37,912 bases of DNA from an uncultured Actinomycetes bacterium (GTDB lineage Bacteria > Actinomycetota > Acidimicrobiia > Acidimicrobiales > RAAP-2), in NCBI GenBank assembly GCA_903847955.1, contig CAINFA010000053.1, positions 1 through 37,912 on the forward strand, given 5' to 3'. Position 1 is the first letter of the stretch. Each line of letters starts with the position of its first letter. The notes under the pieces were generated by a model that was not told where the DNA came from, made no database searches, and worked only from the letters and a program-made list of their open reading frames with translations. Position numbers and translations under genes: made by a program. This document shows, in pieces, positions 9,150-18,678 of the stretch.

Positions 9150-11123
9150 ATGAGCAACCAGAGCCAGCTCAGCGCCGGCTCACGCCTGGTCATCGGGTTG
9201 CTCAGCTTGGCCTGCACGTTCCTCGGGTGGCCCAGCATTGCCGGGGCCTCATCGGCGCTGCCAGCCACCTTGCAGGTCGCAGTCACCACCATCAACGTGG
9301 GAGCCGTTCGGGTCGGCACCATCGGGTACGCAACCTTCGACGTCGTCGACGACAACGAGAACCCGGCGCTGTCGAACGTGATCGGAACCTCGACCGGCCC
9401 GACGAGCGGTCCGTTCCGCATGATCTCAACCATCGCGGTTGGCACCGAGCTCTCCCTCGGTGACATCGTGCCGGTGCAGGTGGCCTTCCAGCCCACCACC
9501 ACCGGGCCGGCATCGACCTCGGTCACCTTGGCCACCGTCGGTGGCGCACCACTGACGATCACCGTGGTGGGGACCGGGTCAGGGGCTGGCTACGGCCTCC
9601 CCGCCGTGGCGAACAGCACCTGGTCGATCAACGGTTCGGCCTACGTCGATGCGTCAGGACTCACCCTCACCACCGCAGGCGTGGGTGAGGCCGGCGATGC
9701 CCTCTTCCCCGTTCCGGCCTCCACCTCGAGCATCTCGGCCAGCTTCAACCTCGACGTCGGCGGTGGCAGCGGGGCCGATGGCGCCGCCTTCGACCTCCTC
9801 GCTCCATCAACCTCACCAACCTCTGTGGGAGGCATCGGCCAGGCGATGGGCTTCGGTGGCCTCCAGGGGATGGCGGTCGTCTTCGGTGAGTACCTCGAAC
9901 CGGGCGCCCCCCAGGCCGACTTCATCGGCATCACCGATGGGATGAACCCCGATGGATCGCTGCACTACCTCGCCACCGCCCCGGTGACCGCCCCGCTCAC
10001 CTTGGGCAGCTCCACCAACGTGGTGGTGATCACCATCACCGCAGGCGTGGTGTCGGTCTCCCTCGACGGCTACCTCCAGCTGAGCCAGGCGGTGAGCTTG
10101 CCGTCGACCGCCATGGTCGGCTTCGCTGCGTCGACCGGCGGCCTCGACGACAACCACGTACTCACCGACATCTCGGTCACGGTGGGAGGAGCACCGCCCA
10201 CCAACCCGGTCGTGCTCACTGCCGCCAAGCCCTGCCTGACCTCGATGCCCGTGGGGAGTGTGACGACCTGCACGATCCTCGCGACCAACACGGGGGCCGC
10301 TCCGGTCACGCTGACCTCGGTCACCATTGCTGGTAGTACCGCCATCGCCCTCGGGAGCACGCCGAGCATCGGGCAGCAGCTGGCGCCGGGGGCATCGACG
10401 CCGATCACGGTCTTAGCAACGCCATCGGTGAGTGGGAGCGCATCGGCCACGGTGTCGCTCCGTGTGCTCGACATCGTGGGGGCATCGACCTGCGTGGTCG
10501 CCGGGGTTGCCAGCGGCGCTGCTCGACGCCTCCCGAGCCTCGGCGCGCCACAGTGGACCATGAGCGGCACCGCTGCCAGCCACGGGACGAGCGTCACCTT
10601 GACCGGCCTGCACCCCTTCGCCGCAGGTGCGGCGTACCTCTCAAGTTCTGTCGCCACGACCAACCTGGCGGTGCGGTTCAACGTCACGGTGGGGACGAGC
10701 AGCCACTGCTGCGGCGATGCCACGGCGCTGAACCTCGTGACGGGCTCGACCCGGCCGACGGTCGGCGCCAATGGCGCCAATGCTGGCATCTCGACCTCGC
10801 CGGGCATCTCGGTCGTCCTCGGTGAGTTCCCCGATCCGGGCGCACCTGGACCCACCTACGTCGCCATCGTTAACGACGCGCGCCATGGTGCGCACCTCGC
10901 CTTCGTCGCCTCAGCAGCGCTGAGCACGCTCGTCATCGGCCACACCACCGCCGTGCTGGTCGCCATCGCCCACGGCAAGGTCACCGTGTGGGTGAACGGG
11001 GTGCCGGTGTGCTCGGCCAAGGTCGTCCTCCCCACCACCGCGCACCTTGGATTCTCTGCTGGCAGCGGCGAGCTCTACGCCAGCCACAGCGTCTCAGGGG
11101 TGCTCATCGCTGATCACGCTTGA
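9150..11123 (+). CDS. Secreted protein with an Ig/choice-of-anchor-like region and two L-type-lectin-like domains
   Basis: Signal peptide; two 'W[ST]xxGxA...VGFxxSTGGL/LGFSAGSGEL' modules similar to the 1878-2699 protein. Confidence 0.65.
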   Translation: MSNQSQLSAGSRLVIGLLSLACTFLGWPSIAGASSALPATLQVAVTTINVGAVRVGTIGYATFDVVDDNENPALSNVIGTSTGPTSGPFRMISTIAVGTELSLGDIVPVQVAFQPTTTGPASTSVTLATVGGAPLTITVVGTGSGAGYGLPAVANSTWSINGSAYVDASGLTLTTAGVGEAGDALFPVPASTSSISASFNLDVGGGSGADGAAFDLLAPSTSPTSVGGIGQAMGFGGLQGMAVVFGEYLEPGAPQADFIGITDGMNPDGSLHYLATAPVTAPLTLGSSTNVVVITITAGVVSVSLDGYLQLSQAVSLPSTAMVGFAASTGGLDDNHVLTDISVTVGGAPPTNPVVLTAAKPCLTSMPVGSVTTCTILATNTGAAPVTLTSVTIAGSTAIALGSTPSIGQQLAPGASTPITVLATPSVSGSASATVSLRVLDIVGASTCVVAGVASGAARRLPSLGAPQWTMSGTAASHGTSVTLTGLHPFAAGAAYLSSSVATTNLAVRFNVTVGTSSHCCGDATALNLVTGSTRPTVGANGANAGISTSPGISVVLGEFPDPGAPGPTYVAIVNDARHGAHLAFVASAALSTLVIGHTTAVLVAIAHGKVTVWVNGVPVCSAKVVLPTTAHLGFSAGSGELYASHSVSGVLIADHA

Positions 11124-11137
11124 GGGTGCTCGAGCGG

Positions 11138-11150
11138 TAGCGTGCGGAGG
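11138..11150 (+). promoter_or_regulatory. -10-like TAGCGT six nt upstream of a GTG
   Basis: TAGCGT gcggag GTG; same geometry as other starts in the window. Confidence 0.55.
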
Positions 11151-11191
11151 TGACCTCGAACCTCGGCTCGCGCAGCACCACCGCACCGTGA
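11150..11191 (+). CDS. Putative leaderless 13-aa leader peptide (MTSNLGSRSTTAP) overlapping the next gene by GTGA
   Basis: GTG at the predicted TSS; stop TGA 11189-11191 overlaps GTG start 11188-11190. Confidence 0.4.
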   Translation: MTSNLGSRSTTAP

Positions 11192-13395
11192 GGCCACCGA
11201 CGCGCTCGGCGAGATTCCTGGTCAGCGCCCTCGTTGGGGCCGTCGCGGCCGCCGTTACCATCAGTACGCTCAGCCCCACCCACGCCCCCCGAGCAGCAGC
11301 GACCACCGCTCCCGCCATCACCTACGCAGCACTCGGCGATGGGGTAGCCGCAGGGGTTGGGGCAGGAGCGGCCATCGCCGGCTCACCAACGGGTTGCGAC
11401 CGCACCAGTGGCAGCTACGCCGCCCTCGTGGCTCGCGCCGAGCCGTCGCTTGTCTCGGTGAACGTCGCCTGCGCTGGTGCCACCACGAAGAACCTCGACC
11501 CCTCGGCCCCGAGCGCGGTGCCGGCCTCGAGCAACGGCGCTGCTGCTGGCCCACAACTCGACCGTGCCCGCCTCCACGTGGGACCCTCGGCCAAGTTGGT
11601 GACGGTCACCGTGGGCGCCGCCGATCTTCGCCTCACCTCGGTGCTCACCTCGTGTCTCAGCTCGGGCTGCACGAGCGAAGGCGCCATCGCCGGGCTGACC
11701 AACGAGCTCAAGGCACTCCCTGCCGCTCTGGATGCCACCTTGGCCGCGGTCAAGGCGTCGGCGCCCAACGCCACCGTTGAGGTCGTCGCCTACCCCGACT
11801 GGGTGCCACCGACCCCGACTATGACCGAGGTGGCTGCGTGCGCTGCAGCACACGTACTCTCGGGGAACGCCACTGGCGCGGCTGTCACCACCAGGGTCAT
11901 TGCGTCCGTTGCGGTCATCGGCGCCATCCAAGCGAGCCTCAACGGCGACCTGGCCCAAGCTGCGGCCCGGACCGGGATCCACTTCGTCAACCCCAACCTG
12001 ACCGGCAGCCCCGGCCAGTCCCTCAAGCACACCTGGTGCACCCAGGCACCGTGGATCGCCACAGCTGGAGCGTCGGCCACGTTGCCCACGGCCTCAGGAC
12101 AGCGGGCGATCGCGAGCGACGTCACCGCCGCGATCGCCGCCGATGGGCTCGGGCTCGGCGCCATCGCCACCCCGTCGCTCGCCACCCCACAGCTGCTCAC
12201 GAGCGTGGCTCACGCGCTGTCGTCGATCAAGAACGCCGATGATGCGCTCAGCTGCCCGTCGGCCACGATGTGCGTGGCCGGTGGCTCCTACGAAGACGGC
12301 ACCAAGGCGGTGCAGGCCTCGGTCGCCATTGTGACGCCGAACCACCCGGCGACCTCGATGCAGCTCCCCCTGCCCTCCACCGACGTGAGTTCCAACCCCC
12401 AAGCCAACGTGGTCGGGGTCAGCTGCACCTCCACCTCGAGCTGCACCGCCGTGGTCGACTACTTCAATGCGGGCGGCTTCGGGGTCGCTGGGGTGTCGAG
12501 CTACAACGGGCACACCTGGTCGGCAGTGAGCCCACTGCCGGTCCCCGCACAGAGCGCGAACCCCAGCTACGTCTCGGCCAGCGGGATCAGCTGCACCCGC
12601 CCCACCACCTGCGTGGTGGTTGGCAACTTCACCGAGGCCACCGCACCAGATGCCACCTCGGTGCCCAACGTCGATCCCTACGTCGCCTCCGAGCTCAACG
12701 GCACCTGGTCGGCGAACCAGGTGCTCGCCCCCCAAGGAGCACCGACCACCAATGGCTACGCCCTGTTCAACGCCGTCAGCTGCCCGGTCACTGGAACGTG
12801 TGAGGCCGTGGGCTACTACACCAACGCCTCGGACAACCAAGTTCCCTTGGCCGCGGCCGACCACGACGGCACCTGGTCCCAGGCGGTCACCGTGGCTGTC
12901 CCGCCCCAAGGGACCAATGGGCTTGGGGGGCTCAACGGCGTGTCGTGTCCAGCGCCAGGATCCTGCGTGGCGGTTGGCGCCTTCGCCGCCAAGCTGGCCG
13001 TGCCGACCAAGAAGGACACCTCGGTAGAGGTGGTCGAGGGCTTCACCACCACCTTGCACGGTTCGAACGTCTCGAGCCCGCAGCCCGTGGCGCTCCTCGA
13101 GCCGGTGGCTGCGTGGGACGATGCCCAGTTGAGCGCCATCAGCTGCCCGTCGGTGGCAACCTGCCTCGCCGTGGGATGGGAGCTCACCAGTGCCAGCGGC
13201 ACCGAGCGGGCGCCCATCGAGGTGACCTTGAGTGAAGACCAAGGCTGGTTGCCCCCAACCTTCGCTCCCCTCCCCACGAGCACCAACCACTACCTCGCTT
13301 CAGCCGAGCTCCAAGCGGTGAGCTGCGCGGGGCCCAGTTGTGCCGCAGCGGGCTTCGACTTCACCGCGTCCAACACCTACCTCGCACTGGGTTGA
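11188..13395 (+). CDS. Secreted SGNH-hydrolase-like (probably catalytically inactive) domain fused to seven Cys-containing propeller-like repeats
   Basis: 'YAALGDGVAAGVG', 'CAGATTKNL', 'VTVTVGAADL', 'TLPTASGQRAIA'; seven 'SC-x(n)-C-x-A-x-G' repeats. Confidence 0.75.
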   Translation: MRPPTRSARFLVSALVGAVAAAVTISTLSPTHAPRAAATTAPAITYAALGDGVAAGVGAGAAIAGSPTGCDRTSGSYAALVARAEPSLVSVNVACAGATTKNLDPSAPSAVPASSNGAAAGPQLDRARLHVGPSAKLVTVTVGAADLRLTSVLTSCLSSGCTSEGAIAGLTNELKALPAALDATLAAVKASAPNATVEVVAYPDWVPPTPTMTEVAACAAAHVLSGNATGAAVTTRVIASVAVIGAIQASLNGDLAQAAARTGIHFVNPNLTGSPGQSLKHTWCTQAPWIATAGASATLPTASGQRAIASDVTAAIAADGLGLGAIATPSLATPQLLTSVAHALSSIKNADDALSCPSATMCVAGGSYEDGTKAVQASVAIVTPNHPATSMQLPLPSTDVSSNPQANVVGVSCTSTSSCTAVVDYFNAGGFGVAGVSSYNGHTWSAVSPLPVPAQSANPSYVSASGISCTRPTTCVVVGNFTEATAPDATSVPNVDPYVASELNGTWSANQVLAPQGAPTTNGYALFNAVSCPVTGTCEAVGYYTNASDNQVPLAAADHDGTWSQAVTVAVPPQGTNGLGGLNGVSCPAPGSCVAVGAFAAKLAVPTKKDTSVEVVEGFTTTLHGSNVSSPQPVALLEPVAAWDDAQLSAISCPSVATCLAVGWELTSASGTERAPIEVTLSEDQGWLPPTFAPLPTSTNHYLASAELQAVSCAGPSCAAAGFDFTASNTYLALG

Positions 13396-13419
13396 AGACC
13401 CTCCCGGTAGCCTGAGGAC

Positions 13420-14655
13420 GTGCCCGAGGTCGACGTCGCCATCGTCGGCGCAGGCCTGGCCGGCCTCCGCTGCGCCCAAGTGCTCGAAGCGAGCGGGCTC
13501 GAGGTGGCGGTCTTCGAGCGGGGAGCAACGGTCGGTGGTCGAATCCAGACCGACGTCGTCGATGGCTACCTCATCGACCGGGGGTTCCAGTTGCTCAACC
13601 CCGCCTACGCCGCCCTGCGGGCATCGCTCGATCTCGCCGCCCTCGAGCTGCGCCCCCTCGTGGCCGGGGTGGCCTTGGGCTCGGTGACCGGGCCAACGCT
13701 CCTCGACCCCCGCCGAGCCCCGGGCTCGTTGCCAGCAACCCTGCAGGCGCTTCCAGGTCCGCGTCGCTCCCAGCTGGCCTTCGGGCGCTTGGCGGCCCAA
13801 ACGCTCATTGCTCCCCAAGCCGTGAGCCGTCGCCTGGGCTCAGTGAGCACGGCGGAGGGCTTGACCCGGCTTGGCATCACCGGGCCGCTCCGCTCCACGC
13901 TCCTCGACCCCTTCTTGGTTGGCGTCACCCTCGACCCCGACCTCGAAGTGCCCCTCGGCTTCACCACCTTGGTGCTGCGCTCGATGCTGCTCGGCCGACC
14001 CTCGGTGCCTGCTCGGGGCATGGGAGAGCTTCCCCGGCAGCTCGCCCGGCAGCTCGCCACCTCCACGGTGCGCCTCGGCGCCGAGGTTGAACGGGCCTCG
14101 GCCACCGAGGTCTTCGTCGAGGGCACCACCTACCGAGCCAAGGCCGTCGTGCTGGGGGTCGATGCTCAGGCGCTGTCCCGCTTCGACCCCGACCTCCCTC
14201 CCCCGCCCATGGGGTCGGTCACCACCTACTGGCATGCCACCAGCGGCTCGGCAGGGCGGGCTCTGCTGGCCGTTGCGCCCCAAGGTCCGTGGAACTCGGT
14301 CGAACTCTCTGCCGCTGCCCCCCGCTACGCCCCCGCTGGCCGGAGGCTCTTCGCCACCTCCACTCCAACCCGGGTGCCAGATGCTGCGGCGCGCACCGCA
14401 GCAGCAGCGCTGCAGGGCCTCGCCGAAGGGGACCTTGAGCTCGTGGCCGTGACCGAGGTCGACGCCGCGCTCCCCCTCGGGCGGCCGCCGCTCGAACTCG
14501 ACCGGCTTGCGCAGTCCCATGGACGATTCGTAGCCGGCGACCACACCACCACCGCCTCCATCCAAGGTGCCCTCGTGTCTGGAGCCCGTGCGGCGCACGC
14601 CGTCATGGCAACCTTGGGCGTGGATCCACCGAGGAAGCCTCGACCACCGCGCTGA
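13420..14655 (+). CDS. FAD-dependent amine oxidase / phytoene desaturase-like protein
   Basis: 'VAIVGAGLAGLRCAQVLEASGLEVAVFERGATVGGRIQTD' dinucleotide-binding motif; C-terminal 'FVAGDHTTTASIQGALVSGARAA'. Confidence 0.9.
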   Translation: MPEVDVAIVGAGLAGLRCAQVLEASGLEVAVFERGATVGGRIQTDVVDGYLIDRGFQLLNPAYAALRASLDLAALELRPLVAGVALGSVTGPTLLDPRRAPGSLPATLQALPGPRRSQLAFGRLAAQTLIAPQAVSRRLGSVSTAEGLTRLGITGPLRSTLLDPFLVGVTLDPDLEVPLGFTTLVLRSMLLGRPSVPARGMGELPRQLARQLATSTVRLGAEVERASATEVFVEGTTYRAKAVVLGVDAQALSRFDPDLPPPPMGSVTTYWHATSGSAGRALLAVAPQGPWNSVELSAAAPRYAPAGRRLFATSTPTRVPDAAARTAAAALQGLAEGDLELVAVTEVDAALPLGRPPLELDRLAQSHGRFVAGDHTTTASIQGALVSGARAAHAVMATLGVDPPRKPRPPR

Positions 14656-14809
14656 ACCCTCAGCGCACGCGCCGACGATGCACGGCGCCTGGCACCGTGA
14701 TGGGTCTCGCCAGGTTCGCGCATTCCTGAGCACACTCGGTGAATCGGTGGTCAGTGGCCAGTCCGTGCGATGGCGCGCTGGTACGGTTCCAAGATCCTGA
14801 GGAGGTCAG

Positions 14810-15580
14810 ATGTTGCATCGGAGCAAAGTGGCAAGCGCGGTGCTCGCAGCCGGGCTCTGCCTCGCTGCGTGTTCGTCGAATTCGGGGAGTGGAACGGTCA
14901 TCGACTCCTCGATGTCTGCTGCCACCATCGCCAAGGCGGCGGGGAGCGCCTTGGCGAGCCAGTCGGTCTTGAAGCTGGAAGGCGAGATCCCCACCAGCGG
15001 CTTCCAAGGTCCGCTCAAGATGGAGATGAACCGCACTGGGGAGTTCACCTTGTCGCTCACCCATTCGGCGACCGGAACCGCACCCTCGGTCGAAGTGGTG
15101 AAGTCCAACAACACCTTGTACCTCAAGATGTCGGTCGCCTACCTCGAGAGCCAAGTCCCAGCACTTGAGAAGCTCAGCCCTGCCGTCCGCAGTGCCGTCG
15201 TCTCAGCACTCACCGAGAAGTGGCTGATCGTCCCGACGAGTGGACCCCTGGCATCGCTCAAGCGGATCGTCTCGGTGGCCAAGAGCCTCGACCTGTTCTA
15301 CTTGGCGGCGGAGATCACCAACATCCCCTCTGGGGCGGTCGTGAGCCCAGAGGTCATGCACCACGGCATCCAAGTGGTGCCGGTGAGCGCCCAGGGCACC
15401 ACCATCGACGTGGCGACGGCCACTGCGCTCCCGGTCGAGTTGTTCCAGGTCGGCACCACCAACAACTTCTCGATGAGCTACCCGACGTCATCGAAGATCC
15501 CAGCACCCACGGGCGCGATCACCGTCCGAGCTGCCCTCGGTCAAGAGCTCTACCAAACCATCCTCGCCGCCGGGTTCTGA
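14810..15580 (+). CDS. Putative lipoprotein
   Basis: Signal peptide with lipobox LAAC (MLHRSKVASAVLAAGLCLAACSSNSG); AGGAGG SD. Confidence 0.75.
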   Translation: MLHRSKVASAVLAAGLCLAACSSNSGSGTVIDSSMSAATIAKAAGSALASQSVLKLEGEIPTSGFQGPLKMEMNRTGEFTLSLTHSATGTAPSVEVVKSNNTLYLKMSVAYLESQVPALEKLSPAVRSAVVSALTEKWLIVPTSGPLASLKRIVSVAKSLDLFYLAAEITNIPSGAVVSPEVMHHGIQVVPVSAQGTTIDVATATALPVELFQVGTTNNFSMSYPTSSKIPAPTGAITVRAALGQELYQTILAAGF

Positions 15581-15622
15581 GACCAGGTCTCGCCGAGCGC
15601 CTCGGTCCGCTAGGTTCGCGGC

Positions 15623-17119
15623 GTGGAGCCTGACGAAACGACATCCTCAGCGGCCCTCGCCGCCATGCACGCTGCCCTCGAGACGGCGAGTGAGGGGGGC
15701 GCCGCCGAAGCGAGCGCCCGCCACGAGGTGGTCCGCACCCAGGTCATCACCCTGCGTGACGGTGAGCTCGAGACCAACCTGGACCGGACGGTCAGCGGAC
15801 TCGGCGTTCGGGTGATCGCTGGTGGTGCACCGGGATTCGCCGGCACCGTCGAGCCCGGCACCCAGGGCGGTCACGATGCCGCGCTGGCCGCGCTGGCAGG
15901 GGCGCAACTTGCTGGCTTGGCCAGGAGCGGTCGATTCGAGTTCGTCGGTGAGCCTGGCCATGGTGAGGTCACCTACCGATCCAGCTTCGAGATCGACCCC
16001 ACCGAGGTAGCCCTCGAGGAGAAGGTGGCGCTGCTCCAAGCGATGAGCCGCCGGCTGCTCGACTCGCCGGGGGTGACCCACGTCAGCACCCGTTTGATGG
16101 CGGTGAGCGAGCGCAAGGCCTACCTCGACACCTCAGGGACCTTGGCGCACCAGCACCGTGTGCGAATCCACCCCTCCTTCGAGATCGTGAGCGTCGCCGA
16201 TGACGGTGACTTCGAGTCGATGCGAACCTGCGCACCACCGGTCGGGCGGGGCTGGGAGTACCTGCTCGGGACGGGCTGGGACTGGGACCACGAGCTTGAG
16301 ACCATGCCAGCGCTCTTGGCCCAGAAGTTGGCCAGCCCGTCCGTGGATCCCGGTCGCTACGACCTCGTCATCGACCCCACCAACCTCTGGCTGACCATCC
16401 ATGAGTCCATCGGGCACGCCACCGAGCTCGACCGAGCACTGGGGTACGAGGCTGCCTACGCCGGCACCTCCTTCGCCACACCCGACCGACTGAACACCCT
16501 GCGCTACGGCTCGCCCATCATGCAGGTCACCGGCGACCGCACGGTCGAGCACGGCTTGGCGACGACGGCCATCGATGACGAAGGCGTCGCCACCCAGCAG
16601 TTCGACCTCGTGCGCGATGGCGTGCTCGTCGGCTACCAACTGGACCGCTCAGTGGCAGCCATTGCAGGGCAAGCCCGCTCGAATGGCTGCGCCTACGCCG
16701 ACTCGCCGCTCTCGATCCCGATCCAGCGCATGGCGAACGTCTCGCTGCAGCCAGTCCAAGGTGGCCCCTCGACCGAGGAGCTGATCTCGGGGGTAGATCG
16801 CGGCATCTTCATCGAGGGTGACAAGAGTTGGTCGATCGACATGCAGCGGTACAACTTCCAGTTCACCGGCCAACGCTTCTTCGAGATCCGAAACGGCAAG
16901 CTCGCTGGCCAGCTTCGAGACGTGGCGTACCAAGCGACCACCACCGACTTCTGGGGGGCCATGGAGGCCGTCGGCGGTCCTGACACCTACCTTCTGTGCG
17001 GTGCGTTCAACTGCGGCAAGGCCCAGCCGGGGCAGATCGCCGCGGTCAGCCACGGTGCTCCCACCTCGCTGTTCCGAGGGGTCAACGTCCTCAATGCTCG
17101 AGGGGAGTCAGGTCGATGA
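15623..17119 (+). CDS. tldD: TldD/PmbA family metalloprotease (TldD-like)
   Basis: HExxxH in 'LTIHESIGHATELDR'; C-terminal 'GQPG...VSHGAPTSLFRGVNVLN'-type tail; paired with the next gene. Confidence 0.88.
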   Translation: MEPDETTSSAALAAMHAALETASEGGAAEASARHEVVRTQVITLRDGELETNLDRTVSGLGVRVIAGGAPGFAGTVEPGTQGGHDAALAALAGAQLAGLARSGRFEFVGEPGHGEVTYRSSFEIDPTEVALEEKVALLQAMSRRLLDSPGVTHVSTRLMAVSERKAYLDTSGTLAHQHRVRIHPSFEIVSVADDGDFESMRTCAPPVGRGWEYLLGTGWDWDHELETMPALLAQKLASPSVDPGRYDLVIDPTNLWLTIHESIGHATELDRALGYEAAYAGTSFATPDRLNTLRYGSPIMQVTGDRTVEHGLATTAIDDEGVATQQFDLVRDGVLVGYQLDRSVAAIAGQARSNGCAYADSPLSIPIQRMANVSLQPVQGGPSTEELISGVDRGIFIEGDKSWSIDMQRYNFQFTGQRFFEIRNGKLAGQLRDVAYQATTTDFWGAMEAVGGPDTYLLCGAFNCGKAQPGQIAAVSHGAPTSLFRGVNVLNARGESGR

Positions 17120-18495
17120 GCCTCATCGCTGCCCACGAACTGGTCGAAGCAGCGCTCGGGGCGTCGACCGCAGACGACTGCATCGTCATCGTCCGTGACC
17201 GCAGTTCGGTCAACCTGCGCTTCGCGGTCAACACCACCACCTCCAATGGGAGCATTCGCTCGAGGTCGGTCACCGTGCTGAGCTTCGTCCGGAGCCCTGC
17301 GGGCACCGCGGTGGGATCGATCAATCGGTTCGGCGCTGTCGACGTCGATGACATGGTCGCCCAAGCCGATGCCATGGCGCGCAGAGCACCAGTGTCGAGC
17401 GATGCTGCCGAGTTGCTCGGCGGAGCAGCCGAGGACGACTTCGAGATGCCAGCGGGCACCACGGATCACGGCGTCCTCCAAAGCATCGCCGCCGCCCTCG
17501 GTGTGGTCCTGCCTCGAGCCGAACGTTCGGGCATCACCGTGGCCGGGTTCGCCGAGCACGAGGTGGAGACCACCTACCTCGGATCGTCGACCGGTATCCG
17601 GCGCCGCTTCGAGCAGCCGACGGGCATCTTCCAACTGAACGGTCGTGCCGACGGCGGTCGTCGGTCAGCCTGGACCGGTCTCGGCGACGCCAACCTCGAC
17701 GTCGACGTCGACGCCGAGATGGCCACGATCGAGCGACGGCTGGCGTGGGCCGAGCGTTCCATCGAGTTGCCGGCTGGTCGCTACGAGACGATCCTGCCGC
17801 CTATTGCGACCGCTGACCTCATGATCTACCTCTATTGGGTCATGTCCGGCCGCGACGCGCTCGACGGCAAGACCGTCTTCTCCAAGCGTGGGGGAGGCAC
17901 GAAGATCGGAGAGCGGTTGAGCGACCTGCCCTTCACGCTGCGCTCGGACCCGAAGGCGCCGGGGCTCTCCTGCCTGCCCTTCGTGGCGGCCGGCCAGTCC
18001 GATGATGCCACGTCGGTCTTCGACAACGGTGCGACCCTCGAGCCCACGGCGTGGATCGAAGATGGGGTGCTTGAGCGCCTCCTCACCACGCGCGCCGATG
18101 CCGAGCGGCACCAGATGGTCTTCTCGCCTTGGATCGACAACCTGGCCTTGGAGCTCCCCGGGGCCACGGCGAGCGTCGAGGAGATGGTGGCGAGCACCGA
18201 GCGGGGCCTGCTCCTCACGAGCCTGTGGTACATCCGCATGGTCGATCCCGCCACGGCGCTGCTGACCGGGCTCACCCGCGATGGGGTCTACCTCATCGAA
18301 GACGGCGAGATCAGAGGCGCCGTCAACAACTTCCGCTTCAACGAGAGCCCCGTCGACCTCCTCAGCCGCGCGGTCGAAGCCGGTGCCAGTGTGCGGACCA
18401 ACAGCCGTGAGTCCGGCGACGAGTTCAACCGCACGGCGATGGCGCCCTTGCGCATCCCCGGGTTCAACATGAGCTCGGTGAGCCCCGCCAACTGA
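17116..18495 (+). CDS. TldD/PmbA family protein (TldE/PmbA-like)
   Basis: ATGA overlap with the tldD-like gene; 'FFDNGAT'-type region and '[36 protein letters not shown]'. Confidence 0.88.
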   Translation: MSLIAAHELVEAALGASTADDCIVIVRDRSSVNLRFAVNTTTSNGSIRSRSVTVLSFVRSPAGTAVGSINRFGAVDVDDMVAQADAMARRAPVSSDAAELLGGAAEDDFEMPAGTTDHGVLQSIAAALGVVLPRAERSGITVAGFAEHEVETTYLGSSTGIRRRFEQPTGIFQLNGRADGGRRSAWTGLGDANLDVDVDAEMATIERRLAWAERSIELPAGRYETILPPIATADLMIYLYWVMSGRDALDGKTVFSKRGGGTKIGERLSDLPFTLRSDPKAPGLSCLPFVAAGQSDDATSVFDNGATLEPTAWIEDGVLERLLTTRADAERHQMVFSPWIDNLALELPGATASVEEMVASTERGLLLTSLWYIRMVDPATALLTGLTRDGVYLIEDGEIRGAVNNFRFNESPVDLLSRAVEAGASVRTNSRESGDEFNRTAMAPLRIPGFNMSSVSPAN

Positions 18496-18599
18496 GCACC
18501 GCAACCTCGCTGCCCATCGAAGCGGGCCGCGAGCGGTACCACAAGAAGTTTCGCTCGTCAGCGCGCCAGCGCGAGAAGTTCTCCACAATTCACAGGATG

Positions 18600-18642
18600 T
18601 TGACAGAGTCGCGTTGACACTTCTGGGGCCTGTGCGTAGATT
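18600..18642 (+). promoter_or_regulatory. Strong sigma70-like promoter for the SBP gene, with duplicated GTTGACA
   Basis: TTGACA 18614-18619, 17 nt, TAGATT 18637-18642; second TTGACA at 18600-18605. Confidence 0.75.
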
Positions 18643-18678
18643 GACCAAACTGTGTAGCAACCAAAGGGAGGAACACAG

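Noticed and set aside
12094-13290. 398-aa minus-strand ORF across the propeller repeats
   Set aside because: Antisense shadow of the Cys-repeat coding frame.
12250-13395. The repeats as a DNA repeat array or CRISPR
   Set aside because: Periodicity is only at protein level, spacing varies (165-198 nt), and the units are within a coding frame.
17695-17715. GTCGAC tandem repeat in the TldE-like gene
   Set aside because: Short codon-level DVDVD repeat inside a conserved CDS; no sign of phase variation.
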